From an uncultured bacterium (GTDB lineage: Bacteria; Bacteroidota; Bacteroidia; Bacteroidales; Bacteroidaceae): 38,565 bases of DNA. This document shows, in pieces, positions 16,500-24,432 of this stretch. The position numbers and the translations under genes are program-made. Each line of letters opens with the position of its first letter. Positions within the stretch are counted from its first letter, which is position 1. Where the stretch lies: assembly GCA_946188155.1 (NCBI GenBank), contig CAMHUC010000031.1, positions 1 through 38,565 of the forward strand. The letters run 5' to 3'. The notes under the pieces are model-generated. The model saw only the letters and a list, made by a program, of their open reading frames with translations, made no database searches and was not told where the DNA came from.

Positions 16500-18233
16500 T
16501 TACATCGTCTCGCGCAGGTTGGTCACCTTCTTCCAGTCCTTGTGTGAGCGGTAGATGATGCCGCAGCCCTTGGGGACGTGAATGATGCAGGGCGAATCCT
16601 TGAAGGTGCTCTTGGAGATGCTGGGGGCGGCGGGCGAGTTGCACTTCACCACGCGCAGCGAGGGGCACTTGGCGAAAGCCGAGCCGCCGATTTTCTTCAG
16701 GGCCGTGGACAGCTCGACGCTGGCCAGCATGGTACACTCGTAGAAGGCATCGCTGCCAATCTCGGTCACGCCCACGGGGATGGTGATGGAGCGCAGCGAG
16801 ATGCACTTCTCGAAGGCTTCGTCGTTGATGAGCTGCAGAGCGATGGGCAGCGTGATCTCCTGCAGGGCGGAACACTCCTGGAAGGCATGCTTGCCGATCT
16901 TCTTCAGTGTGCTGGGCAGGGTGACGCTGCGCAGGCTGCGGCAGGAGCGGAACACGTCGCTCTCCAGTTCTGTGATGATGCCGCCGATGACCACGCTGTC
17001 GAGACTGGCGCAGTCCTGGAAGGCACTGCTGCCGAGCTTCTTGAGCATACCGGGAAGGATTATCTCGCGGAGCGTGGTGCAGCCCTCGAAGGCATGGTCG
17101 CCAACCTTGCTGAGGTCCTTGGGCGTGGGGAATACCTCTAAGCCCTGGCACCCCTTGAAGGCGCTGCTCTCGATGGTGGTCACCGTCTCGGGGATGGTGA
17201 TGGTCTTGAGGGCGGCGCAGCCGGCGAAGGCCTCGTTGCTGATGGTCTTGAAGTCGCCGGGCAGCTGAGCCTCGGTGAGCGACTTGCATTCCTTGAAGGC
17301 ATCGTTGCCCAGCTCCGAGAGGTTCTTGAAGGCGATGCTCTTGAGGCTCTTGCAGTCCTCGAAGGCATTGCTCTTGACCTTCGATACCGAGGCCATCTGT
17401 ATGCTCTCCAGGCTCTCGCAGTCCTCGAAGGCTCCGTTGCCGATCTCGTTGGCACTCTCAGGCAGGGCGATGCTCCGCAGCACCTTGCACTTGGCAAAGG
17501 CATTGGTGCCGATGCTCTTCAGACCGTTGGGCAGGCTGACCTTCTGCAGATTTTCGCACTCGAAGAACGCCGTGTTGGGAATCTCGCTGATGTTGGCGAG
17601 GATATTGGCCGTCTGGAGAGCCTTGCAGCCGTTGAAGGTCTGGCTTCCCATCTTGGTGACGCTGGCGGGAATCTCGATGGCGGTGAGGGCCTTGCAACCC
17701 TCGAAGGCTTCGCTGCCGATGGTCTTCAGACCGCTGGGCAGGGTGATGGCTGTCAGCGCCTCGCAGCCCTTGAAGGCCCCGTCCTCTATCTCGGTGACAC
17801 CATCGGGGATGGGCACGGTGACGAGCTTCTCGCAGTCGTAGAAGCAGTTCTTGCTGATGGCGGTGATGGTCGATGGCAGATAGGCCTTCGTCAGTCCCTT
17901 GGCACCGGAGAAGAGACCTTTGGGCAGCTCGTTGGACTTGGTCTTCATGCCTTCCTTGCCCTCATAGATAATAGCGCCGGAGAGGTCGACGCTGCTGACG
18001 AGACACTCGCCGAGCTTCTGCTTGAACTTGGAGCGGTTGACAATCTCCTGGATGAGCTTCAGGTCGGCGCCGTTGATAGGGCCGCTGACGGTGAGCTCTG
18101 CAATCTGGAACTTGGTCTTGTCGTCGATCTTCTTGGAGAGCTGCCCCACGGAGTCGACGGTTACGCTGACCGTCTGCTGGGCCATGGCCATGAATGGCAT
18201 GGCTGCTAAAAGAATACTTATAAGTCTTTTCAT
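16500..18233 (-). CDS. BspA-like leucine-rich repeat secreted protein
   Basis: A 577-residue exported protein with signal peptide MKRLISILLAAMPFMAMAQ. After about 100 residues without repeats it is made of roughly 20 leucine-rich repeats of about 23 residues of the BspA (Treponema pallidum-like, LRR_5) type, with the pattern IGSxAFxxCxxLxxIxLPxxL. Family members on oral and gut bacteria bind host or bacterial surface proteins; the ligand here is not evident. There is no lipobox and no recognisable sorting tail, and the protein ends NLRETM after the last repeat, so it is probably periplasmic or secreted. The internal repeats at DNA level are diverged. It lies 13 bases after trmB. Confidence 0.92.
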   Translation of the reverse strand: MKRLISILLAAMPFMAMAQQTVSVTVDSVGQLSKKIDDKTKFQIAELTVSGPINGADLKLIQEIVNRSKFKQKLGECLVSSVDLSGAIIYEGKEGMKTKSNELPKGLFSGAKGLTKAYLPSTITAISKNCFYDCEKLVTVPIPDGVTEIEDGAFKGCEALTAITLPSGLKTIGSEAFEGCKALTAIEIPASVTKMGSQTFNGCKALQTANILANISEIPNTAFFECENLQKVSLPNGLKSIGTNAFAKCKVLRSIALPESANEIGNGAFEDCESLESIQMASVSKVKSNAFEDCKSLKSIAFKNLSELGNDAFKECKSLTEAQLPGDFKTISNEAFAGCAALKTITIPETVTTIESSAFKGCQGLEVFPTPKDLSKVGDHAFEGCTTLREIILPGMLKKLGSSAFQDCASLDSVVIGGIITELESDVFRSCRSLRSVTLPSTLKKIGKHAFQECSALQEITLPIALQLINDEAFEKCISLRSITIPVGVTEIGSDAFYECTMLASVELSTALKKIGGSAFAKCPSLRVVKCNSPAAPSISKSTFKDSPCIIHVPKGCGIIYRSHKDWKKVTNLRETM

Positions 18234-18246
18234 GTTGCTTTTGTTA

Positions 18247-19017
18247 TTATTTTGCTTTGTCTAATGAGCTGCGTTTCGAGCGGTGGTAGGAGCGGTAGTC
18301 GTCGAGCTCTATCTCCACGTCGGGCTCTTCGAGTGCTCCCTCGCGGGGCAGCTGCCACTTCAGGTACTTGATGTTCAGCCCCCGGGCTATCCACATCGAC
18401 TCGTAGTAGGTCTGGATGGAGAGGATGCCACGGGTGGCCTCGTCGATGCGCTCGTCGTGATAGAGGTCCTCTGTCCGGAATATCTGTGGCAGGCTGTTCT
18501 TCTCCACCATCAGGGTGGTGTAGGTGAAGAGGAAGTTGGAGTCGGTCTTCAGGTGGATGACGCCGCCGTCGACGAGGAACTTGCGGTAGCGCTCCATGAA
18601 GTAGGTGGAGGTGAGCCGCTTGCGTGGGTTCTTCATCTGCGGGTCGCTGAAGGTGAGCCAGATCTCCTGTACCTCATCCTCGGCGAAGAAGCGGTCGATA
18701 ATCTCGATGTTCGTCCGCAGGAAGGCCACGTTGGTCAGTCCCTCGTTGAGAGCCTGGGTGGCGCCCGTCCACATGCGTGCCCCCTTGATGTCTACGCCGA
18801 TGAAGTTCATCTGCGGATAGAGCTTGGCCAGCTCCACGGTGTACTCCCCCTTGCCGCAGCCCAGTTCGAGCACGATGGGGTTCTGGTTGTGGAAGTACTG
18901 CTCGTGCCACTTGCCTTTCATATCAAAGGGAACGTGTTCCACCACCGAGTAGGGGTACTGGAACACGTTCTCATAAGATTCCATATCGGCGAATTTCGCC
19001 AGCTTGCCTTTTCCCAT
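18247..19017 (-). CDS. trmB: tRNA (guanine-N7-)-methyltransferase
   Basis: Methylates G46 of tRNA using SAM. The 256 residues contain [19 protein letters not shown] (SAM motif), [13 protein letters not shown], the TrmB-specific [15 protein letters not shown] and [13 protein letters not shown]. The N-terminal segment of about 45 residues and the C-terminal extension ending [11 protein letters not shown] are ordinary for Bacteroidetes versions. The ATG at 19017 directly abuts the ilvE stop at 19018, so the two are co-transcribed and probably coupled. Confidence 0.96.
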   Translation of the reverse strand: MGKGKLAKFADMESYENVFQYPYSVVEHVPFDMKGKWHEQYFHNQNPIVLELGCGKGEYTVELAKLYPQMNFIGVDIKGARMWTGATQALNEGLTNVAFLRTNIEIIDRFFAEDEVQEIWLTFSDPQMKNPRKRLTSTYFMERYRKFLVDGGVIHLKTDSNFLFTYTTLMVEKNSLPQIFRTEDLYHDERIDEATRGILSIQTYYESMWIARGLNIKYLKWQLPREGALEEPDVEIELDDYRSYHRSKRSSLDKAK

Positions 19018-20034
19018 TTACTCAATCACTACGGTTGTCCAACCGTGCTTGTCCTCAATCTCGCCGTACTGGATGCCGCGCAGGGTGTCGAAGAGTTTCT
19101 TCGAGATGGGGCCGGGCTTGTCGCCGAAGGAGTAGCGCTTGCCGGTGTCGAGGTCGTCGATATACGAGATGGGGCTGATGACGGCTGCCGTGCCGCAGGC
19201 GCCTGCCTCCTCGAAGGTCTCGAGTTCCTCCTCGGGGATGGGGCGGCGCTCCACCTTCAGGCCCAGGTCCTCGGCCACCTGCATCAGGCTCTTGTTGGTG
19301 ATGGAGGGCAGGATGCTGGTAGACTTCGGGGTGATGTAGGTGTTGTCCTTGATGCCGAAGAAGTTGGCGGCACCGCACTCGTCCATGTACTTCTTCTCCT
19401 TGGCGTCGAGGTAGAACTCGCAGGCGTAGCCCTTCTCGTGGGCCAGGTTGTTGGCGAAGAGGCTCGCAGCGTAGTTGCCGCCCACCTTATACTTACCCGT
19501 GCCGAGGGGGGCCGAGCGGTCGTAGTCGCGGATGATGACGTAGGGGTTGGCAGCGAAGCCGCCCTTGAAGTAGGGGCCTACGGGGGTGACGAAGATCAGG
19601 AAGCAGTACTCCTTCGAAGGATGCACACCCACCTGGGCGCTGGTGCCGATGAGCAGCGGACGGATGTAGAGCGTGGCGCCGCTCTCGTAGGTGGGGATCC
19701 ACTCCTGGTTGAGGCGCACCACCTTCTTCACCATCTCCGTGAACAGTTCTGTAGATACCTCGGGCATCATGATGCCTCGGCAGGTGCTCTGCAGGCGGGC
19801 CGCATTCTCGTCGACGCGGAAGATGCGCACCTTGCCGTCCTTGCAGCGATAGGCCTTCAGGCCCTCGAAGGCCTCCTGGCCGTAGTGCAGGCAGGTGGCT
19901 GCCATGTGCAGGTTCAGATACTCGTCGGAGCAGACCTCAATCTCGCCCCATTTGCCGTCGCGATAGTAGCAACGCACGTTGTAGTCGGTCTTCATGTAAC
20001 CGAAGGACAAACTTGCCCAGTCTAGATTCTTCAT
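19018..20034 (-). CDS. ilvE: Branched-chain amino acid aminotransferase
   Basis: PLP-dependent fold-type IV transaminase making or degrading Val, Leu and Ile. Length 338 residues from the ATG at 20034 (MKNLDWASLSFGYMKTDYNVR); the frame is open 16 codons further, but the ATG matches the family. Motifs: GQEAFEGLKAYR, RPLLIGTSAQVGVHPS, GTGKYKVGGNYAASL with the probable PLP-binding lysine, DECGAANFFGI, and EAGACGTAAVISPI in the phosphate-binding region. It is first in the group with trmB, the LRR gene and mrp, transcribed from the promoter near 20070. Confidence 0.95.
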   Translation of the reverse strand: MKNLDWASLSFGYMKTDYNVRCYYRDGKWGEIEVCSDEYLNLHMAATCLHYGQEAFEGLKAYRCKDGKVRIFRVDENAARLQSTCRGIMMPEVSTELFTEMVKKVVRLNQEWIPTYESGATLYIRPLLIGTSAQVGVHPSKEYCFLIFVTPVGPYFKGGFAANPYVIIRDYDRSAPLGTGKYKVGGNYAASLFANNLAHEKGYACEFYLDAKEKKYMDECGAANFFGIKDNTYITPKSTSILPSITNKSLMQVAEDLGLKVERRPIPEEELETFEEAGACGTAAVISPISYIDDLDTGKRYSFGDKPGPISKKLFDTLRGIQYGEIEDKHGWTTVVIE

Positions 20035-20069
20035 ATTCTTCTTTATGTTTTGAAATTCCAATTTGACTG

Positions 20070-20077
20070 CAAAAGTA
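20070..20077 (-). promoter_or_regulatory. -7 box for ilvE operon
   Basis: TACTTTTG on the minus strand fits TAnnTTTG, 35 bases before the ilvE ATG. The surrounding 100 bases are AT-rich. A -33 TTTG at the usual distance is not clear. Confidence 0.65.
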
Positions 20078-20173
20078 CACATTATATTTCAAATAGAAAC
20101 ATAAATGCTGTTTTTTTTATTATTTTAAACACGAATTACCACGGTAATTGTGTGCTGGACAGCGTTCTGCCCT

Positions 20174-20368
20174 TTATGCCTCCGTGGCGAGTATTTTCTT
20201 GATTTCCTCGTCGGTCTTGGTCAGTTTGTCCTTGCAGAGTTTGATGAGTTGCTGGGCGCGCTTGAGTTGCTCCGACATCTGGTCGATGTCCAGTTCGTCG
20301 TTCTCCATCTTGCGGACGATGGCCTGCAGTTCGGCGAAAGCCTGTTCGTATTTCATTTCCTGTTTCAT
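20174..20368 (-). CDS. xseB: Exodeoxyribonuclease VII small subunit
   Basis: A 64-residue, highly charged helical protein: KYEQAFAELQAIVRKMEN, ELDIDQMSEQLKRAQQL and LIKLCKDKLTKTDEEIKKI. This is the complete two-helix XseB pattern. It follows xseA by 21 bases, giving the usual large/small subunit pair that degrades single-stranded DNA to oligonucleotides. The ATG at 20368 is used; the Met at residue 5 is an alternative. Confidence 0.95.
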   Translation of the reverse strand: MKQEMKYEQAFAELQAIVRKMENDELDIDQMSEQLKRAQQLIKLCKDKLTKTDEEIKKILATEA

Positions 20369-20389
20369 ATTGCCTGCGGATTTTAGGGG

Positions 20390-21709
20390 TTATACGGATT
20401 TGATGATTGACTTGACGGTTCCTTTCTCCAGCCGGGTCTCAATCTCGTCACCGGGGCGCAGCAGTTGCGGGTCGCGCAGGGCCTTGCCGTCCTTGAGCGT
20501 GATGCTGTAGCCCCGGCGGAGCAGCAGTGCGGGGTCGAGGCTCTTGGCCTGCTCCTCGATGAGTTGCAGGCGGTGGCGCTCGGCGGTCAGCCGCCGCTCG
20601 AGGAGCATGGGAATGCGCTGCTCGCAGGAGTCGATGCGTGCGCGGCTGCCCACGATCTTCTGCTGGATGCTGGAGAGCAGACGGCCGAAGAGGGCGTCGA
20701 TGCGGGCCTCCTGACGGGTCTTGACCACGGTGAAGAGGCGGGGGAGGGCCGATTGGAGCGTAGAGAGTTGGGATTTGAGATTTGAGATTTTTCCGACACT
20801 GATGTTGGCGATGCGCTGCTGGGCGTCGTTGAGGGCGTCGAGCACCTCCTTCAGGTGGGAGATGAGGAAGGTGGCGGCGGCCGTGGGGGTCTTGACCCTG
20901 GTGTGGCTCACCATGTCGAGTACCGACTCGTCGCGGTCGTGCCCGATGCCGGTGATGATGGGGATGGGGAAGTTGGCCACGTTCTCGGCCAGTGCCAGAG
21001 TGTCGAAGCCCGACATGTCGCTCGTGGCGCCGCCGCCCCGGATGATGACGACACAGTCGAAGCCCTCCTGCCCCCATGTGTAAATGCGCTCCAGCGCCGC
21101 GATGATGCTCTGCTCGGTGCCTTCGCCCTGCATCGTGGCGGGGAAGAGCTGGGTGCGGAACTGGAAGCCGTAGGGGTTGTCGGCCAGTTGGTTGCAGAAG
21201 TCGCCGTAGCCTGCTGCCGTCTCTGAGGAGATGACGGCGATGTGCTGGCAGAAGAGGGGCAGGGGGAGTTCCTTCTGCAGGTCGAAGACGCCCTCCTGCT
21301 TCAGTTGGCGGATGATTTCCTGCCGCTTGCGGGCCATGTCGCCGAGGGTGTAGGTGGGGTCGATGTCGGTGACGATCCATGAGAAGCCGTAGGCCTCGTG
21401 GAACTGTGCGTAGACGCGCAGCAGCACCTTCATGCCGGCGTGGAGGCGCTGGCCGGTGGTGCGCTCGAAGTGTGGGCGGATGAGCATCCACTTCGACGCC
21501 CAGCACTTGGCCGAGGCCTTGGCCACGGGGGTGGCTGAGCGCTCGTCTTTCTGGATGAGCTCCATGTAGCAGTGGCCGCGGCTCTCGCGGCACTCCGAGA
21601 GTTCGGCCTCTACCCAGTACTCACGGGGCATCTCGCTCTCTATCACCTCGCGCACGAGGCGGTTGAGTTCCAGCAGGGTTATGATGTTCGTTCTAGTCAT
21701 TCTAGTCAT
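20390..21709 (-). CDS. xseA: Exodeoxyribonuclease VII large subunit
   Basis: A 439-residue large subunit with the N-terminal OB-fold (LLELNRLVREVIESEMPREYWVEAELSE), then the catalytic part with VISSETAAGYGDF, CVVIIRGGGATSDM, PIITGIGHDRDESVLDMVSH and TPTAAATFLI, and a C-terminal coiled region ending RLEKGTVKSIIKSV. Two oddities: the first six residues MTRMTR are encoded by a 9-bp repeat, so ATG at 21709 or 21700 could start, and a heptad array at 20770-20790 is translated as KISNLKSQL within the coiled-coil part, where extra residues are easily tolerated. xseB follows, and the subtilase gene is upstream. Confidence 0.95.
   Translation of the reverse strand: MTRMTRTNIITLLELNRLVREVIESEMPREYWVEAELSECRESRGHCYMELIQKDERSATPVAKASAKCWASKWMLIRPHFERTTGQRLHAGMKVLLRVYAQFHEAYGFSWIVTDIDPTYTLGDMARKRQEIIRQLKQEGVFDLQKELPLPLFCQHIAVISSETAAGYGDFCNQLADNPYGFQFRTQLFPATMQGEGTEQSIIAALERIYTWGQEGFDCVVIIRGGGATSDMSGFDTLALAENVANFPIPIITGIGHDRDESVLDMVSHTRVKTPTAAATFLISHLKEVLDALNDAQQRIANISVGKISNLKSQLSTLQSALPRLFTVVKTRQEARIDALFGRLLSSIQQKIVGSRARIDSCEQRIPMLLERRLTAERHRLQLIEEQAKSLDPALLLRRGYSITLKDGKALRDPQLLRPGDEIETRLEKGTVKSIIKSV
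20770..20790. repeat. Heptads inside xseA
   Basis: GGGATTT followed by GAGATTT twice, on the coding strand AAATCTC. This is the same heptad family as at the yfhO end (8096-8123), and it is in the stop-free orientation. Confidence 0.9.
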
Positions 21710-21735
21710 CCTAGTCTCCCTAGTTATCCTAGTTC
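21691..21735. repeat. 9-bp repeat spanning xseA start and subtilase stop
   Basis: Five units: TTCTAGTCA twice, TCCTAGTCT, CCCTAGTTA, TCCTAGTTC. The array supplies the stop codon of the subtilase gene (21729-21731) and two alternative ATG codons of xseA. Confidence 0.9.
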
Positions 21736-23174
21736 TCTAGGCGGCCTATCATATAGGCGCGCCAGAAGTTCGGGGTGCCGTAGCCGTAGATGTTGTCGGG
21801 CTCCTGATAGTGGCTGCTCGTCTGGCGGACGAGGCGGATGATGTCGATGGCCGTCTTCTCGGGCATCGCCTGCCAAAGGCATGCCACGAGCCCGGCCACG
21901 ATGGGCGTTGAGAAGGATGTGCCCATGTCCCTGACGATGGTGCCGCGGCCCGAGAGGAGGCTGGCGGGACTGCCGAGGGCCATCACGTCGGGCTTCACCC
22001 GTCCGTCCTGGGTGGGGCCGACGCCGCAGAAGGGGGCGTTGTGGCCTCCCGTGTCGAGGGCGCCGACGGTGAGTATGTCGTCGGCATCGGCGGGGAAGGT
22101 GATCTTCTTCCACGGCCCCATGCCGAGGTTGCCGGCCGAGTTGACGAGCACGATGCCCTTGCGTGCGAGCATCGAGGCGGTGCGGCTGATGAGTGCCGTG
22201 CGGCCGTCGAGGTCGCGCTGATTGTAGTAGCCGGGGTAGCCGTCGTAGTCGCTGTAGCCGAGGCTGGAGTTGATGATGTCGACGCCTGCCGAGTCGGCAT
22301 ATTCGGCGGCCATGGCCCAGTAGTCCTCCTCTACGGGCTGCTCCGTCTGCTGGTCCTCGCAGCGCAGCAGCCAGTAGCGTGCCTCGGGTGCTGTGCCCAC
22401 GAGCACGTTGGGCTCGTTGGCCGCCATCGTCGAGAGCACCTTCGTGCCGTGGTCGGTCTCGCGGTAGAAGAAGGGGCTGTTGGGGTATACGAAGTCCTTC
22501 GCCCCCGCGATGTTGGCCCGCCGGATGGCGGGTATCTGGTCGCAGCTCTGGAAACCTCCGTCGAGCACGGCGATGGTCATCCCCCGTCCCCGGCATCCGA
22601 CGTTGTGCAGGCGCTGCCCGCTGAGCATCTCTATCTGTTCCTTGGCGTTGCCGTAGTATTCGCCCCGGATGCTGTCCCAGGGGTTCCACTCCTCGTGTAC
22701 CCTCACCTTGCGGATGCTGCGGTCGATGCTGTCGGGCGATGTCCACACGCGCTCTGCCCTGCTCACGAAGTCGAGTTGGCCGAGGCGGCTGAGCAGCGTC
22801 GAGTCGTTGGAGCGCACCAGCACGGTGTTGTTCCACCGCGATGTGCCCACGAGGGCCCACTCCGTCTTCTGGTTGCGGCTCTTCCAGGCCATGCCGTCGG
22901 CCATGCGCTCCATCGTGCGCAGGTAGCGCTCGCTGACGGGCAGGTCGGTGGAGTCGAGGCTGAGGCCCTGCCGGCGTCGGCGCTCGATGCTCTTGTGCGA
23001 GAGCCAGCGCCCGGGGTGGGCGAGGGTATGGGTGGAGCCCTGCTTGTCGCGCAGGGTGTAGCGGCAGATGTAGTATTTGCCCCCGGGATATTTCATCTTG
23101 GGGCCGCTCGCCGCGCCGGAGCTGAGGCTCGCGAGGAGCAGGGCGAGGAGTATGTAGGGTAGGCGTAGTCGCAT
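21729..23174 (-). CDS. Secreted subtilisin-like serine protease (S8)
   Basis: A 481-residue protease starting at ATG 23174 with a signal peptide (MRLRLPYILLALLLASLSSG). A propeptide-like region of about 150 residues precedes the S8 domain. The catalytic triad is visible: Asp205 in IAVLDGGF, His242 in TDHGTKV and Ser420 in MGTSFSTPIVAG, with the oxyanion Asn349 in NSAGNLG. Thus it should be an active endopeptidase outside the cytoplasm. There is no C-terminal domain beyond the catalytic one, and the C-terminus IGRLEN ends in the 9-bp repeat. Upstream is a well-formed promoter, and xseA and xseB follow 19 bases later. Confidence 0.94.
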   Translation of the reverse strand: MRLRLPYILLALLLASLSSGAASGPKMKYPGGKYYICRYTLRDKQGSTHTLAHPGRWLSHKSIERRRRQGLSLDSTDLPVSERYLRTMERMADGMAWKSRNQKTEWALVGTSRWNNTVLVRSNDSTLLSRLGQLDFVSRAERVWTSPDSIDRSIRKVRVHEEWNPWDSIRGEYYGNAKEQIEMLSGQRLHNVGCRGRGMTIAVLDGGFQSCDQIPAIRRANIAGAKDFVYPNSPFFYRETDHGTKVLSTMAANEPNVLVGTAPEARYWLLRCEDQQTEQPVEEDYWAMAAEYADSAGVDIINSSLGYSDYDGYPGYYNQRDLDGRTALISRTASMLARKGIVLVNSAGNLGMGPWKKITFPADADDILTVGALDTGGHNAPFCGVGPTQDGRVKPDVMALGSPASLLSGRGTIVRDMGTSFSTPIVAGLVACLWQAMPEKTAIDIIRLVRQTSSHYQEPDNIYGYGTPNFWRAYMIGRLEN

Positions 23175-23196
23175 CGTAGGTATTCTTAATCGCGTG

Positions 23197-23228
23197 CAAA
23201 GGTAGTAAAACTTTCTGAATCCACCAAA
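23197..23228 (-). promoter_or_regulatory. Promoter of subtilase gene
   Basis: Minus strand: -33 TTTG (23225-23228) and -7 TACCTTTG (23197-23204) with exactly 20 bases between, 23 bases before the ATG. This is a textbook Bacteroidetes promoter. Confidence 0.85.
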
Positions 23229-23352
23229 TATATGAGGGCGCAAATGGAGCCGTCGGCGCGGCTGCAGTTCCCCTTGCATCCCCCGGCGGCTCCACTTCTG
23301 TGAGAGAACAGATTCGGCGGCTTAACACTCTTGATTGATAAGTACGTCGGTG

Positions 23353-23384
23353 CAAAGATACGGCGTAATCGCGGATTTTGCAAT
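23353..23384 (-). promoter_or_regulatory. Possible second upstream promoter of subtilase gene
   Basis: Minus strand: TATCTTTG (23353-23360) with ATTG 20 bases upstream (23381-23384). It would give a 5' leader of about 170 bases. Confidence 0.5.
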
Positions 23385-23476
23385 AGGGGCGGCAGGGTTG
23401 ACACGCTTGTTTCGCGTAAGCCGCTGGTTATCAGCGGCCGGATATCCCAGTCGCATCGCTTTTGACACGCCCGCGA

Positions 23477-23508
23477 TTTGGCAGTCTCGGAATTTCTTCG
23501 TACCTTTG
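23477..23508 (+). promoter_or_regulatory. Promoter of lipoprotein-HTH gene
   Basis: -33 TTTG (23477-23480) and -7 TACCTTTG (23501-23508) are separated by 20 bases; the ATG follows 6 bases later. The 18 bases GATTTGGCAGTCTCGGAA (23475-23492) are identical at the MATE gene promoter. Confidence 0.85.
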
Positions 23509-23514
23509 CACCCG

Positions 23515-24432
23515 ATGAAGAGACTATTGACCATCGTCGCCGCTGCCCTCTGTCTGCTCTCGGCCTGCCAGACGAGCCCCGCCCCTCCGCCCGAGGCGGA
23601 GCGGCAGGACAGCGCCGCCATCTATCACCAGATGGCCTGGCGCGAGATGTTCGACGGCTCGCTCTCCGAGGCCGAGGGCCACGCCTACCGGGCCTTCATG
23701 CTCAGCCGCGACTCGGCGCTCGAGTGCGGCTCGCTGTCGCTGCTCTGCTACATCTATTACCGCGAGGGCAAGCAGCAGGAGTTGCAGTTGCTGATGCAGA
23801 CGGTGTCGCCCGATACTTACGTGGGCGTGATGGACGTGCAGATGCGGGCCGAGCAGGCCCGGACGGGCCGTGAGCGGTGGGGCTTTGCCCTGGTCGTGGC
23901 GCTGCTCCTGCTGCTGACGGGGGCCGTCGGCTACTGGTACGTGCGCCGCGTCAAGTCGCTTGCCCGTCTCTATCAGCAGCGCGTGGCCAGGGTCAGGCGC
24001 GACATGAGGGAGGCACTGGAGCAGCTGGCCGAAGCCTCTGTCGAGGAAGTATCAGGGGTACAGGCCCATGATTCTGTCGAGAGTCAAGCGACCTGTCCCC
24101 CCAGTTCTCCCGCCCCCTCCGTCGGCGAGGCCAAGGCGGGCATCGACGTGCTCCACGCCATCATCAGCGACCAGAACATCAGCCAGATGGGCCGGCGCGA
24201 GGAGCAGGCCGTCGTGCGCATCCTCCCCTTGGTCGACGCTGCCCTGGCCGCCGCCCTCGCCCAGTCCTCCTCGCCGCTGACGCCCAAGGAGACATTTTTC
24301 TGCATCATGGAGTACTACGGCAAGGACGACCACCAGAAGGCCCGCTCCTTCTGTTGTTCGGAGCAGGCCGTGCGCAGCACCAAGAGTCGCCTGGGCAAGA
24401 AGATGGACATCAGCCGGCTGCACTCGGAGTGA
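23515..24432 (+). CDS. Lipoprotein with membrane helix and possible DNA-binding C-terminus
   Basis: A 305-residue protein starting at ATG 23515. The N-terminus has a lipobox (LLSAC, Cys near residue 19). Residues about 25-115 are helical and TPR-like (EAEGHAYRAFMLSRDSAL, SLLCYIYYREGKQQEL). A strong transmembrane helix, FALVVALLLLLTGAVGYWYV, lies near 122-142, followed by a basic coiled coil (RLYQQRVARVRRDMREAL). The C-terminus contains LTPKETFFCIMEYYGKDD and SEQAVRSTKSRLGKKM, resembling a LuxR-type helix-turn-helix recognition region. Bacteroidetes have many TPR-membrane-HTH regulators; this looks like a shortened form. The role is inferred, with no known target. Its last 23 bases overlap the convergent radical SAM gene. 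Confidence 0.75.
   Translation: MKRLLTIVAAALCLLSACQTSPAPPPEAERQDSAAIYHQMAWREMFDGSLSEAEGHAYRAFMLSRDSALECGSLSLLCYIYYREGKQQELQLLMQTVSPDTYVGVMDVQMRAEQARTGRERWGFALVVALLLLLTGAVGYWYVRRVKSLARLYQQRVARVRRDMREALEQLAEASVEEVSGVQAHDSVESQATCPPSSPAPSVGEAKAGIDVLHAIISDQNISQMGRREEQAVVRILPLVDAALAAALAQSSSPLTPKETFFCIMEYYGKDDHQKARSFCCSEQAVRSTKSRLGKKMDISRLHSE

Larger units (their letters stand above)
23175..23514. other. Divergent promoter region, no gene seen
   Basis: This 340-base gap holds three promoter-like sites (minus at 23197-23228 and 23353-23384, plus at 23477-23508) and a possible hairpin whose arms are GGAGCCG and CGGCTCC near 23249-23297. I see no convincing small gene. Confidence 0.6.

Noticed and set aside
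16500..18233. DNA repeat expansion in the leucine-rich repeat gene
   Set aside because: The repeats are at protein level with diverged codons, as usual for BspA-like proteins, unlike the recent tandem copies elsewhere.
18283..20025. 580-codon open frame on the plus strand opposite trmB and ilvE
   Set aside because: It spans two recognised genes in antisense and shows no motif, so it is a by-product of codon bias.
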